The notes under the pieces were generated by a model. It had not been told where the DNA came from and ran no database searches. It saw only the letters and a program-made list of their open reading frames with translations. A stretch of DNA of 64,000 nt from an uncultured Alcanivorax sp. (GTDB lineage: Bacteria; Pseudomonadota; Gammaproteobacteria; Pseudomonadales; Alcanivoracaceae). The position numbers and the translations under genes were made by a program. Below, one piece after another: positions 16,958 to 25,082 of this stretch. Each line of letters opens with the position of its first letter. Position 1 is the stretch's first letter. The stretch covers positions 248,001 to 312,000 of the forward strand of contig NZ_CAMYIV010000012.1 of NCBI RefSeq assembly GCF_947258575.1, given 5' to 3'.

Positions 16958-17419
16958 TCAAGGCATCGCCGGCAGGGTCATTTCGCCTTCCTTGTCGAAG
17001 GACAGGGGTAGCGGCACCCCGGCGACGCGGGCCTTGCCCACCAGTCGGTACTGCAGCGGCTTGTCCTGTTGCTGCTGGATTTTCTGCAACTGTTTGAGGC
17101 TGCCCAGCAGGCTGGTGGTGATGGTGGTGGTCACCTGGGCATCGCCCATGGCGGGCAGGGTGACGCTGTCGCCGGTGAGGCCGCGGGCGAACTTTTCGCC
17201 GTTGATGAAGATTTCGTAATCCAGGCTCTTCAGCGTCAGCTCCCGGTCATTGGGGTTGCGGGCACGCAACGTGAGTCCCCATTCCTGTTCAAACAGGCTG
17301 ATACTGTTGAGGGCAATGCCGGATACGCTGACTTCCGGTGCCTCCAGCGACCCCAGTCGTTGACAGCCCGCCAGCATGATGGCGGCGGTGATCAGCCATA
17401 GCGAAAGTACTTGTTTCAT
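16958..17419 (-). CDS. LEA14/WHy-domain lipoprotein
   Basis: A 153-residue lipoprotein (lipobox IMLAGC) with one WHy/LEA type 2 domain, the beta-sandwich of plant LEA14: the ALNSISLFEQEWGLTLRARNPNDREL stretch aligns with its first strands, and a GEKFARG loop follows. These proteins are linked to envelope stress or desiccation, but the exact role is not known. Start at 17419 is supported by AGGAGTTCAGGA before the ATG. Confidence 0.82.
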   Translation of the reverse strand: MKQVLSLWLITAAIMLAGCQRLGSLEAPEVSVSGIALNSISLFEQEWGLTLRARNPNDRELTLKSLDYEIFINGEKFARGLTGDSVTLPAMGDAQVTTTITTSLLGSLKQLQKIQQQQDKPLQYRLVGKARVAGVPLPLSFDKEGEMTLPAMP

Positions 17420-17698
17420 TCCTGAACTCCTTGGCATTGGCTCTGTTAGAGGCAAGCATAGCGGGAAAGTTGCATGAATGAAGGGGGAGATGATTTGTTG
17501 CGGGGATCAAGCGGGATAGGTGCATGCCGAACGGCCCGATCTCCCGCCACGCCACCGCGCCCCTGATGGGGCGCGCATGGCGCGGCATCCTGACCGGGCC
17601 GCCGGCATGGGTGCCAATACACATTGTGCATCAGCCCGTCGATAGTGGCTTGGGCGGGCAGGGTATGGCAAGCGACAAGTGTGGAAAATTTGTATCTG

Positions 17699-18454
17699 CT
17701 ACCAGGGTAGCGGGTCCCCCCGCCAGTTAATAAAACTGCCGCTCTGTTCCGGTGTTGCCTGGTCCAGCTGCAGCGTCAATTGCTCTGCCACCCAGTCTGC
17801 AGAAAACAGCTTCTCTTCCGGGACCCGGGACTGGAAGGGCGCCGACAGAGGGGTGTCAGTGGTGCCTGGGTGCAATGCCAACAGGGTGAGATGAGGGGCC
17901 CGGCGGTGGGCCTCCACGGCGAAGGTGCGCATCAGTTGGTTCAGCGCCGCCTTGCTGCTGCGATAGCTGTACCAGCCGCCCAGATGGTTGTCGGTAATGC
18001 TGCCTACCCGGGCGGAGATGACAGCGAAGGTGGCCGGCTGTCGGCGTAGCTGTGGCAGCAGACTCCGGGCCAGCAGCATCGGCGCCCAGGCGTTCAGGCG
18101 GAAACTGTATTCCAGGTTCTCCAGCGACAGATCTTCCAGCCGTTTTTCCGGTGACAGATTCCGGCTGGTGTCGTGTAGCACACCGGCACAATGAATCACT
18201 CTCGAAAGATGCTCGCTGAGCGTTTTGATTTCCTCGGCGAGCCCTGCAGGCCCCTGGGGATCGGTCAGATCCGCTGCCACCAGCGTCAGCGTGTCGTGCC
18301 GGGTGGCCAGTGCTGCCAATGGCGAGCTGCCAGGATCGCGGCTGCTGGCAATAACCTGGTCTCCGCGCGCCAGATGAAGGCGGGTGAGTGCCAGGCCGAT
18401 GCCTGAGCTGGCACCGGTAATCAGTACCGGATAGGGAAGCGATGGGGATGTCAT
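17699..18454 (-). CDS. short-chain dehydrogenase, C-factor-like
   Basis: A 251-residue SDR with TGASSGIG, a HCAGV motif in place of the usual NNAG, and a catalytic YRSSK. The best match in memory is the CsgA/C-factor-like group. Substrate unknown. The upstream 42 codons of the frame have no signal of coding, so I start at the ATG at 18454. Divergent from the exported pair at 18.6 kb, with ~125 bp between. Confidence 0.83.
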   Translation of the reverse strand: MTSPSLPYPVLITGASSGIGLALTRLHLARGDQVIASSRDPGSSPLAALATRHDTLTLVAADLTDPQGPAGLAEEIKTLSEHLSRVIHCAGVLHDTSRNLSPEKRLEDLSLENLEYSFRLNAWAPMLLARSLLPQLRRQPATFAVISARVGSITDNHLGGWYSYRSSKAALNQLMRTFAVEAHRRAPHLTLLALHPGTTDTPLSAPFQSRVPEEKLFSADWVAEQLTLQLDQATPEQSGSFINWRGDPLPW

Positions 18455-18579
18455 GGGCGAAGAATCGCCGTTGATCGGACAAGTTAACGTGAAGAGCGGA
18501 TCAGGTGTGACGATCGCAACAGTCAAAGTCGCATGGCTATGGTAGATTGCCAAAAAACCATCGGGATTGGGGGAGCGCA

Positions 18580-19077
18580 ATGCGCCAAGTAGTAGTGTTG
18601 CTGTTGATGCTGGTTGCCAGCCAGCTTCAGGGGGCCGAGCTGGATCAGGAGCTGGCGGACTTCAAGCGCGACGTGCTGGAAGTCAATAAGCGTCTGCTAC
18701 TGCTGGAGGAGGAACTGCTGTTTCCTGCCGATACCCAGGTAGGCATCTATGTGTCCCTGGATGTGGGGCATTACTTCCAGCCGGACAGCATTACCCTGGA
18801 GCTGGATGGCGAAGTACTGGCCAGCCATCTTTACACCGAACGGGAAATTCGGGCCTTGAAGAATGGGGCGGTGCAGCGACTGGCGCTGGCCAACGTGAAA
18901 AACGGCGAGCACGAAATCACTGCCTTTGTGACCGGAATGGGGCCTGAAGATCGGGAAATCCGACGGGGTGTCACCGGGCAGTTTGAAAAGCGCCATGGCC
19001 GCCATTTCGTCCAGCTGCATATTGAGGATGACAAGGCCAAACAGCAGCCTCGTCTCCTGTTCCGTGACTGGCGCTGA
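18580..19077 (+). CDS. exported protein of unknown function, first of a pair
   Basis: Family not recognised. 165 residues with a signal peptide (hydrophobic 4-17, ending QGA). The next ~25 residues are strongly helical and heptad-like (LDQELADFKRDVLEVNKRLLLLEEEL), possibly a coiled coil; the rest looks beta-rich and may bind the envelope. The downstream TPR gene starts 7 nt after its stop, so the two are probably made together. Confidence 0.78.
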   Translation: MRQVVVLLLMLVASQLQGAELDQELADFKRDVLEVNKRLLLLEEELLFPADTQVGIYVSLDVGHYFQPDSITLELDGEVLASHLYTEREIRALKNGAVQRLALANVKNGEHEITAFVTGMGPEDREIRRGVTGQFEKRHGRHFVQLHIEDDKAKQQPRLLFRDWR

Positions 19078-19084
19078 GGCGAAC

Positions 19085-20953
19085 ATGCTGAAGTGGTGTG
19101 GCGTGGTGTTGTTGCTGATCAGCTCACTGGCCTGGGGGCGTTTGGACAAGCCGCATCAGGTGCAGGAGTTGGCCTATGGGGAAGTGGCGTATCTGTACCT
19201 ACAGGGAGATTACTTTGCTGCCCTGACCCGGGCGCAGATGGCCCTGGAGCGGGGCGAGGTGGATGTGCACCGGGCGGACCTGGAAGTCCTGCTGGGCGCC
19301 ATGTACAGCGCCTACGGTATGCCGGAAGATGCCGAGCGGGTGTTCAGTGCCTTGCTGGACCAGCAGGTCAGTGGTGAAGTGGCCCAGCGCGCCTGGATTC
19401 ATCTTGCCGGACTTTATTACCGACAACAGAAATATCCCCGTGCGCTGGAAACCCTGGAGCAACAGGCCGGTCCGCCGCCTGAGGATCTGCAAGAGGTTTA
19501 CCACAGCCTGAGGGCGCGGGTGCTGATGCGCCTGGGCCGCTATGAAGAAGCGGCGGAATCCCTGGATGCCTTTGCCGCCAATCATCCGCTCAATGCCTAC
19601 CTGCGCTACAACCTGGCGATCAGCTGGATCAACGGCAAACACCCGGGTCTGGGCCAGGAATGGTTGTGGGAACTGGCCAATATGCCGCCCGGCGCGCCAG
19701 AGGTGAACGCGATCAAGGACAAGGCCATGCTGGCGCTGGCAATTTACATGCTGCGTAGCGACCAGGAGGACCGTGCTCTGCAATTATTGCGCGATGCCCG
19801 CCTGGAAGGGCCCTTTGCTGATGTCTCCCTGCTGCTTTACGCCCGCGCCCTGCTGATCGAGAACCAGCCGGGCAGGGCGTTGCCAGTGCTGCAGCAGCTG
19901 GACAGTAAATCGATCCAGCGTTCCACCGTGCAGGAAGCGCAGCTGGCGATCCCCTATCTGTACGAACAGATGGGCGATCAGCGTTCCGCTCGTCAGGCTT
20001 TTCAGACCGCGCTGGAGCGCTTCGACGGTCTGGAGCAGTACCTGCTGGAGGTGGAGGCGCGGATTGCCAATGGTGACTGGTTTGCGGAAATGGTCGGTGA
20101 GCCACGCTGGTCCACCGCCATGGACCCGGTGCCCCCGTTTTTACCAAAACGGGTGAAGAGTTTTCCGACTTTCTACGAATGGTTTGCCACCACGGAATTC
20201 CAGCATGGCTGGCACAACTACCATGAGCTGATGCGTCAACGGAATCTGCTGACCCAATGGCAGAATACCTTGCCCGCCATGCAGACCATGCTCGACGCCC
20301 ATGAGCGCAAGCATCAGGAAGTCAGGCCCCAGGCTCAGGCCCTGCTGCGGGAATTGTCACAGCAGGATTTCCAGGGTCGCCTTACCCGCCTGCAGGGTGA
20401 TTATCGGGCCGCTGTATCGGATCAGGACCCGTTGCCTTTTGCCACTGACGATGAGCAGCGTCTTTGGCAGGCTCAGCAGGAGGCCGAGCGCAAAACCCGG
20501 AGTTGGGGCAAACGTAAACGGCCGGATATGACCGCCAAGCTGGATTTTTACAAGGGGGTTCTGTTGTGGGAAATGCAGCAGGATATCGTGCCACGCCAGT
20601 GGCAACGCCAGCAGGAACTAAATGACATCAGCGCCATGCTGGACCAGACCCGAAAATTGCGTAGCCGGGTAATGGTGGCGAGCAATCGGGTCCAGCGGCT
20701 GGATTTTTTCCGCCAGGAACTGCCCGCACTGGAGCAGGAGTTGGCCAGTTTACAGCAGCGCGGCGAGCGGCTGATGCGGCGTCAGCAATATTCTCTGCAG
20801 GCGTCCGCGTTTGAGCAGGTCACGGTGACCCGCAAGCGGTTGAAGCGTTTCAGTGCGGCAGCCCATGAAGGCCTGGCGGATCTGTATAACAAGGCGTTGC
20901 GCAATGGGCGTGAGCCGGCGGCGAGCAGTGACTCGGCGCCGCTTGTCGAGTAA
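19085..20953 (+). CDS. exported tetratricopeptide-repeat protein
   Basis: A 622-residue protein with an N-terminal signal segment (LLLISSLAW) and at least five TPR-like helical pairs between residues ~35 and ~350 (for example AYGEVAYLYLQGDYFAALTRAQ, WIHLAGLYYRQQKYPRALE). The C-terminal third is long alpha-helical and rich in Gln, Arg and Glu, probably coiled coil. TPR proteins act as scaffolds; the partner may be the gene product just upstream. No enzyme motif seen. Confidence 0.82.
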   Translation: MLKWCGVVLLLISSLAWGRLDKPHQVQELAYGEVAYLYLQGDYFAALTRAQMALERGEVDVHRADLEVLLGAMYSAYGMPEDAERVFSALLDQQVSGEVAQRAWIHLAGLYYRQQKYPRALETLEQQAGPPPEDLQEVYHSLRARVLMRLGRYEEAAESLDAFAANHPLNAYLRYNLAISWINGKHPGLGQEWLWELANMPPGAPEVNAIKDKAMLALAIYMLRSDQEDRALQLLRDARLEGPFADVSLLLYARALLIENQPGRALPVLQQLDSKSIQRSTVQEAQLAIPYLYEQMGDQRSARQAFQTALERFDGLEQYLLEVEARIANGDWFAEMVGEPRWSTAMDPVPPFLPKRVKSFPTFYEWFATTEFQHGWHNYHELMRQRNLLTQWQNTLPAMQTMLDAHERKHQEVRPQAQALLRELSQQDFQGRLTRLQGDYRAAVSDQDPLPFATDDEQRLWQAQQEAERKTRSWGKRKRPDMTAKLDFYKGVLLWEMQQDIVPRQWQRQQELNDISAMLDQTRKLRSRVMVASNRVQRLDFFRQELPALEQELASLQQRGERLMRRQQYSLQASAFEQVTVTRKRLKRFSAAAHEGLADLYNKALRNGREPAASSDSAPLVE

Positions 20954-21026
20954 CAAGGGCCGCTGTTTTCTTTGCCTTGCAAGCCAGGCGCTAACCGCGA
21001 CGTTGTGTTGAGAGCAACGATGTCGT

Positions 21027-21056
21027 GGGAGTCTTGTTCACAAGGTAACGGGGCGA
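21027..21056. repeat. REP-like hairpin (CTTGTTCACAAG)
   Basis: GGGAG, then hairpin CTTG-TTCA-CAAG (21033-21044), then GCGAA. Same plan as the repeats at 23.4 and 31.6 kb: a short variable palindrome between GGAG and GCGAA. Confidence 0.6.
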
Positions 21057-21066
21057 ATCGCAGGGC

Positions 21067-21678
21067 ATGACCATGGATGGATACGGGTTGCTGTTACTGA
21101 TTCCGGTGATGATGGTGCTGGCGGCACTGCCTAGTACCAGCGTTGCGCTGGTGGTGGTGCGTTCTGCCCGGCTGGGCGTAGCTCACGGTCTCTGGGTGGC
21201 CGCCGGTATCGTGGTGGCGGATTTGCTGTTCGCCGCGCTTGCCCTGTGGGGGATGACCGAGCTGGCCCAGCAACTGGGCGGGGTTTTCACACTGGTCCGC
21301 ATTGCCGCGGGGGTCTGGCTGGTGTGGTTCGGCATCACGCTTATCCGCAGCCGTGGCACGGCCTTAAAGGCAGAGTCGATCACTGGTAGCAGCAAGACGG
21401 TCAGTTTCCTGGCCGGGCTGGCGGTGACCCTGGGCGATATCAAGGCCATTGTTTTCTACGCCAGCCTGTTCCCCCTGTTTGTGGATATGCACACGCCGGA
21501 TGCAATGGATCTTGTCGCGGTGCTGCTGATTACCGTTTTCAGTGTGGGCGGCGTCAAGGTGGTGTATGCGTTGCTTGCGCAGCGGATTTCCCGCCATGGC
21601 AATCCCCGCTTGCAACAACCCCTGAACGCAATCGCCGGCTGCGCCATGATCGGCGCCTGGCTGGTAACTCGCCCATAG
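21067..21678 (+). CDS. LysE/RhtB-family amino-acid exporter
   Basis: A 203-residue inner-membrane protein with about six hydrophobic segments, the standard length for this family, which exports amino acids or homoserine lactones. Family signs are the early LPSTSVALVVVRSARLGVAHGL loop and the central GDIKAIVFYASLFPLF. An ATG two codons later is possible. Substrate unknown. Followed by the RAYT element. Confidence 0.88.
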   Translation: MTMDGYGLLLLIPVMMVLAALPSTSVALVVVRSARLGVAHGLWVAAGIVVADLLFAALALWGMTELAQQLGGVFTLVRIAAGVWLVWFGITLIRSRGTALKAESITGSSKTVSFLAGLAVTLGDIKAIVFYASLFPLFVDMHTPDAMDLVAVLLITVFSVGGVKVVYALLAQRISRHGNPRLQQPLNAIAGCAMIGAWLVTRP

Positions 21679-21682
21679 AAAC

Positions 21683-21718
21683 GTAGGGTGGATTAGTCGA
21701 AGGCGTAATCCACCATCC
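21683..21718. repeat. REP repeat upstream of the RAYT gene
   Basis: GTAGGGTGGATTAG, spacer with GAAGGCG, then TAATCCACC. The 9 bp arms are GGTGGATTA (21687-21695) and TAATCCACC (21706-21714). Confidence 0.85.
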
Positions 21719-21748
21719 AACCATACATGCAATCACAAGGATGTGATC

Positions 21749-22276
21749 ATGCCCCAATATCGTCGTCTTCTCGAAGGCGGACAGACTTGGTTCTTTACCG
21801 TGAACTTGCAGCAGCGTCGCAGCACCCTGTTAATCGAGCGGGTGAACAATCTGCGTGATGTGGTTGGTCGCGTTCGCCGTAAATACCCTTTCATGATCAA
21901 TGCTTGGGTGGTGTTGCCGGATCATATGCATTGTGTGTGGACGTTGCCCGATCTGGATGATGATTTCTCGTTACGCTGGCGCTTGATCAAAACGGGCTTT
22001 GCCAAGCAACTGCCGAGACAGGAAAGCATCAGGGAAAGCCGTTTGCGTCGGGGCGAAAGAGGTATCTGGCAACGCCGTTTCTGGGAGCACCAGATCAGAA
22101 ACGAGCAGGACTATAGCAATCACGTGGAGTACTGCTACATCAATCCGGTCAAGCATGGCTATGTGTCAGCGGTAAAGGAGTGGCCGTACTCCAGTTTTCA
22201 CCGGGATGTGAGGAAAGGGTTGTTTGCGGAAGATTGGGCCGGGCCGGTAAGGGATGTGGCGCTGGAGTGGGAATAG
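21749..22276 (+). CDS. REP-associated tyrosine transposase (RAYT)
   Basis: A 175-residue Y1/HUH-type transposase. The HUH motif is HMH (residues 59-61) and the active-site tyrosine is Tyr128 or Tyr130 in EYCYINPVKHGYV. The ATG at 21749 has AAGG 8 nt upstream; a GTG two codons earlier is weaker. In studied cases RAYTs bind and mobilise the REP repeats that flank them. The gene is full length and shows no frameshift, so it may be active. Confidence 0.9.
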   Translation: MPQYRRLLEGGQTWFFTVNLQQRRSTLLIERVNNLRDVVGRVRRKYPFMINAWVVLPDHMHCVWTLPDLDDDFSLRWRLIKTGFAKQLPRQESIRESRLRRGERGIWQRRFWEHQIRNEQDYSNHVEYCYINPVKHGYVSAVKEWPYSSFHRDVRKGLFAEDWAGPVRDVALEWE

Positions 22277-22285
22277 GTGTTTGAA

Positions 22286-22367
22286 GGTGGATTACGCCTC
22301 CCGGCTAATCCACCCTACGTTCCGTTCTTGTGTAGGGTGGATTAGCTGAAGGCGTAATCCACCTTCC
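22286..22367. repeat. pair of REP repeats downstream of RAYT
   Basis: Two REPs, inverted (22286-22320) then direct (22332-22367), 11 bp apart, forming a BIME-like pair. The direct copy is nearly identical to the upstream one. Confidence 0.85.
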
Positions 22368-22386
22368 TCGCAGGCATAATTCACCG

Positions 22387-23361
22387 TTATTCCGGTGTCG
22401 TTAAATCGTCGGAATAAAAAACGTTACCGCCGCGGTCGATGATGATGGCGGAGGTATCCGCTAACCGGTTGATCAGCGCCAGACCTTTTTCTACGCCCAG
22501 CACGAAGACACTGGTGGAGAGTGCATCTGCATCCAGACTGTTGTTTGCCAGTACGGTGACGCTGGCCAGGCCATCGATGCTCTTGCCGGTTTGTGGTGAC
22601 AGGATGTGATGGATACGACGACTTTCCTGGATGAAGTAGCGCTGGTAGTCGCCGGATGTGGACATGGCGATGTTGCTCATGGGTAAGCGCATGGCGACTT
22701 TTTTCTGGTCGCGGGGGTGTTGGATGCCCACTTCCCAGGGGCGGCCGCGGTGGTCGCCGAGCACATAGCTGTCACCCCCGAGAGCTAGCCAGGCATGTTC
22801 AACGCCGGAGGCTTTCAGCAGTGCGATCCCCTGGTCGATGGCATAGCCTTTGGCGATCCCGCCAAGATCAATGCGGGTGCCTGATGTGTGAAATTGCACC
22901 TGGTTATCGGCGAGCAATTCAATCCGGTCGGCACCGATATGTCGGGCGGCTATTTCCAGTTCCTGATCATGGGGCGCCTTGCCCTCCCGGTAGTCGTAGA
23001 GGTGGCCGGCACTGGCAAAGGTGATGTCGAAGGCGCCGTCGGTGAGCTGATAGTAGTGCAGGGATTGTTTCAGCAACCGGTAGAACTCGGGGCTGATGGC
23101 TTGCGGTGCTTCGTGGCCTTGCCGGTTGAGTCGGGCCAGCTCGCTGTCGTCTATCCAGGGTGACAGTAACTGGTTAAGCCGCTCCATCTCCGTTTCCAGT
23201 TGCTGGAACAGGGGGGCGGCATCGTCCTCGGACCACAGGGAGATGCTGGCGCGGGTACCCATCACATCCCAGCTGTGTTGTTGCCAGTCGGCGTGTACGG
23301 GGAACGATAGCAGCAGTGGCAGGCAGACAAGCAGTGACAGAAGCGGACGGGGGCAATGCAT
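22387..23361 (-). CDS. apbE: FAD:protein FMN transferase
   Basis: Transfers FMN from FAD to Thr or Ser of target proteins outside the cytoplasm. 324 residues with a signal peptide (hydrophobic LLSLLVCLPLLLSF). Family motifs: VMGTRASIS at the start of the mature protein, the GGIAKGYAIDQ loop, and LALGGDSYVLG. The start at 23361 gives the signal peptide; the longer frame upstream falls in a palindromic repeat. It lies downstream of the DUF1501 gene on the same strand. No protein in this window shows a clear DxxSGAT acceptor motif, so its target is not evident. Confidence 0.9.
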   Translation of the reverse strand: MHCPRPLLSLLVCLPLLLSFPVHADWQQHSWDVMGTRASISLWSEDDAAPLFQQLETEMERLNQLLSPWIDDSELARLNRQGHEAPQAISPEFYRLLKQSLHYYQLTDGAFDITFASAGHLYDYREGKAPHDQELEIAARHIGADRIELLADNQVQFHTSGTRIDLGGIAKGYAIDQGIALLKASGVEHAWLALGGDSYVLGDHRGRPWEVGIQHPRDQKKVAMRLPMSNIAMSTSGDYQRYFIQESRRIHHILSPQTGKSIDGLASVTVLANNSLDADALSTSVFVLGVEKGLALINRLADTSAIIIDRGGNVFYSDDLTTPE

Positions 23362-23388
23362 CGGTGTATCCGGGGCCAGTGTGTGGAA

Positions 23389-23472
23389 GTTGGAGCTTTG
23401 CTCGCAAAGCGAAGGGGGATAAATCACCCCCGATGCTTTCTGAAATCTTCGCTTTGCGAGCAAAGCTCCAAC
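23389..23472. repeat. 26 bp inverted repeat with nested hairpins
   Basis: Perfect arms 23389-23414 and 23447-23472. Each arm holds its own hairpin GCTTTGC-TC-GCAAAGC, and a GGGG...CCCCC pairing occupies the middle. REP-like plan GTTGGAG...GCGAAG, the same as the 31.6 kb repeat. It stands between the DUF1501 and apbE genes. Confidence 0.85.
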
Positions 23473-23480
23473 GGGAGTTG

Positions 23481-25061
23481 TCAGGTAATGGTACCACTGA
23501 CGATGGGCTCGAAGGCGGTGAGCCGGTCCATGGAGTCGCTGTTGCCCAGACTGTGATTGGGGAACTTCTCCGAGAACAAGTCTTGCTCACCATGAAGCGC
23601 CATGTAGTTCAGCCACACGGTTTCCGCCAGCAGGTTCACGTTGTTGGCGGCCGGGGTGCCAGCGGTTTCCACCGAGGCATCCGGGCGCATCCAGCCCAGC
23701 TGTTGATGTTGTTCCGCCGTGCCGCCCGTCGTATTGAGGGTGGGGCGGCCATTGGGATCGTAGACCAGAAAGAAGGACGCTGCGGTCGAGGAATTATCGC
23801 CAGTCCATTCGCCCTTGCCGCGCCCCTCGGCAGAGTCATCGATGCGTCCGTTGCTGGCCACGGAGCCATCGCTGAACACATAAATCATCAGTGGCACTCC
23901 CTTGCGGCGAGCGTATTCCAGGCAGGCGCCCATGCAGCGGCCAGCACGGCGGTCACGAATTTCACCGGTTCCCCGTTCGCCGGTGTGATAGTCAAAGCCG
24001 CCCATGCTGATACAGCCGGCGCCCGCGTAGCCGTTGACCACCAGTTTCATCACCGAGGCCGTTTTTTCAAACTCCCGGTCGTTCAGTTCGGCGTCCGAGA
24101 AGATGCCGAGTATGTCCATGTCCTGGCGGATATCCAGGGTCGATGGATCGCCATAGCGGTCGGTGATGTCTGCGGCTTCCACATAACCGCAACGCAACAG
24201 GTTGCGCAGGTTGTCGCGGCGATTGGTGTCGGTAAGGCCGCTGTCGATACGATCAATGCGCTTGTGGCTGATGCGGGCGATGGACTCCATCACTGATACC
24301 GCATCCGCCTGATCAAGCAGGCCGACCAGTTTGCCGGTGTCTACCAGGCCGGTGACATCGGAGCGCCGGTCTACCTTGGTGGGGCGGGCTGAGGCAATGA
24401 TGGACGCATCCGGGGACATGGAATTGCCGCCCGACATGGAGCTGCGAGAGCCAATCAATGACAGCAGTTCGCCGTCGGCGCCGGCATTGAAAATACCGTA
24501 CATGGGATTGTGCGGATTGTTGGCGGTATCGTTTTCCGAGCGCGCCGGAATCACGCAACCATTGGTGTTGGCGGTGGCGTTCGGGGCCTTGTCGAGAATC
24601 CCGAGCAGGAAGGGGGAATCACTGTGAAAGGCCAGTCCCAGATCCGTGTTGATGGTAGTTGGGTCATTATTGGGCGCCATGTTGCCGGGCAGGCCCAGTT
24701 TCGAGTAGCCAGCACTGCTGAGAAGATCCTGTTGTCCGCCCTGGCCACCCACCAGTACGTTGGAGCCGGCAATGTTAGCGCCACCGGCCAGATCAAAACA
24801 GATGAAGGGGATCTTGCCGGCCCCGGCGGCGGCGATGCCGCAGTCGGTTTTCATGCCTTCCAGATCACCGGACAATGCAGCCATGGCGTCGCGAGGATTA
24901 CTGAACAAACCAAACATGCCGACGCTGCCGAACGCTGCGCCGGTGAGCAAGCCGCGGCCCAGCATGTCCCGGCGGCTGACCGGTTTACCGTGGCCCAGAT
25001 TCAACAAGGGAGCATCCGGATGCAGGGGCGGGTTACGTTTTTTTAGAAAGTTACGTTTCAT
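23481..25061 (-). CDS. Tat-exported DUF1501-family protein
   Basis: A 526-residue protein with a twin-arginine signal (SRRDML at 29-34 followed by a hydrophobic GLLTGAAFGSVGMFG). It resembles DUF1501 proteins, which belong to the alkaline-phosphatase-like superfamily; FDYHTGERG and VPLMIYVFSDGSV fit their conserved blocks. No haem motif is present. Tat export suggests folding with a cofactor in the cytoplasm. It is cotranscribed with the two upstream cytochrome-like genes (spacing 21 bp to the next). Some database entries misname such proteins as secretion components; I see no support for that. Confidence 0.8.
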   Translation of the reverse strand: MKRNFLKKRNPPLHPDAPLLNLGHGKPVSRRDMLGRGLLTGAAFGSVGMFGLFSNPRDAMAALSGDLEGMKTDCGIAAAGAGKIPFICFDLAGGANIAGSNVLVGGQGGQQDLLSSAGYSKLGLPGNMAPNNDPTTINTDLGLAFHSDSPFLLGILDKAPNATANTNGCVIPARSENDTANNPHNPMYGIFNAGADGELLSLIGSRSSMSGGNSMSPDASIIASARPTKVDRRSDVTGLVDTGKLVGLLDQADAVSVMESIARISHKRIDRIDSGLTDTNRRDNLRNLLRCGYVEAADITDRYGDPSTLDIRQDMDILGIFSDAELNDREFEKTASVMKLVVNGYAGAGCISMGGFDYHTGERGTGEIRDRRAGRCMGACLEYARRKGVPLMIYVFSDGSVASNGRIDDSAEGRGKGEWTGDNSSTAASFFLVYDPNGRPTLNTTGGTAEQHQQLGWMRPDASVETAGTPAANNVNLLAETVWLNYMALHGEQDLFSEKFPNHSLGNSDSMDRLTAFEPIVSGTIT

Positions 25062-25082
25062 AATTCTGTCCCCAAACAGGCT

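Larger units (their letters stand above)
21683..22367 (+). mobile_element. RAYT transposase gene with flanking REP repeats
   Basis: A REP-associated tyrosine transposase gene is bracketed by one REP upstream (21683-21718) and two downstream (22286-22320 inverted, 22332-22367 direct). All share GTAGGGTGGATTA and its complement. This gene-plus-repeat unit is the standard RAYT arrangement, a domesticated relative of IS200/IS605. Confidence 0.85.
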
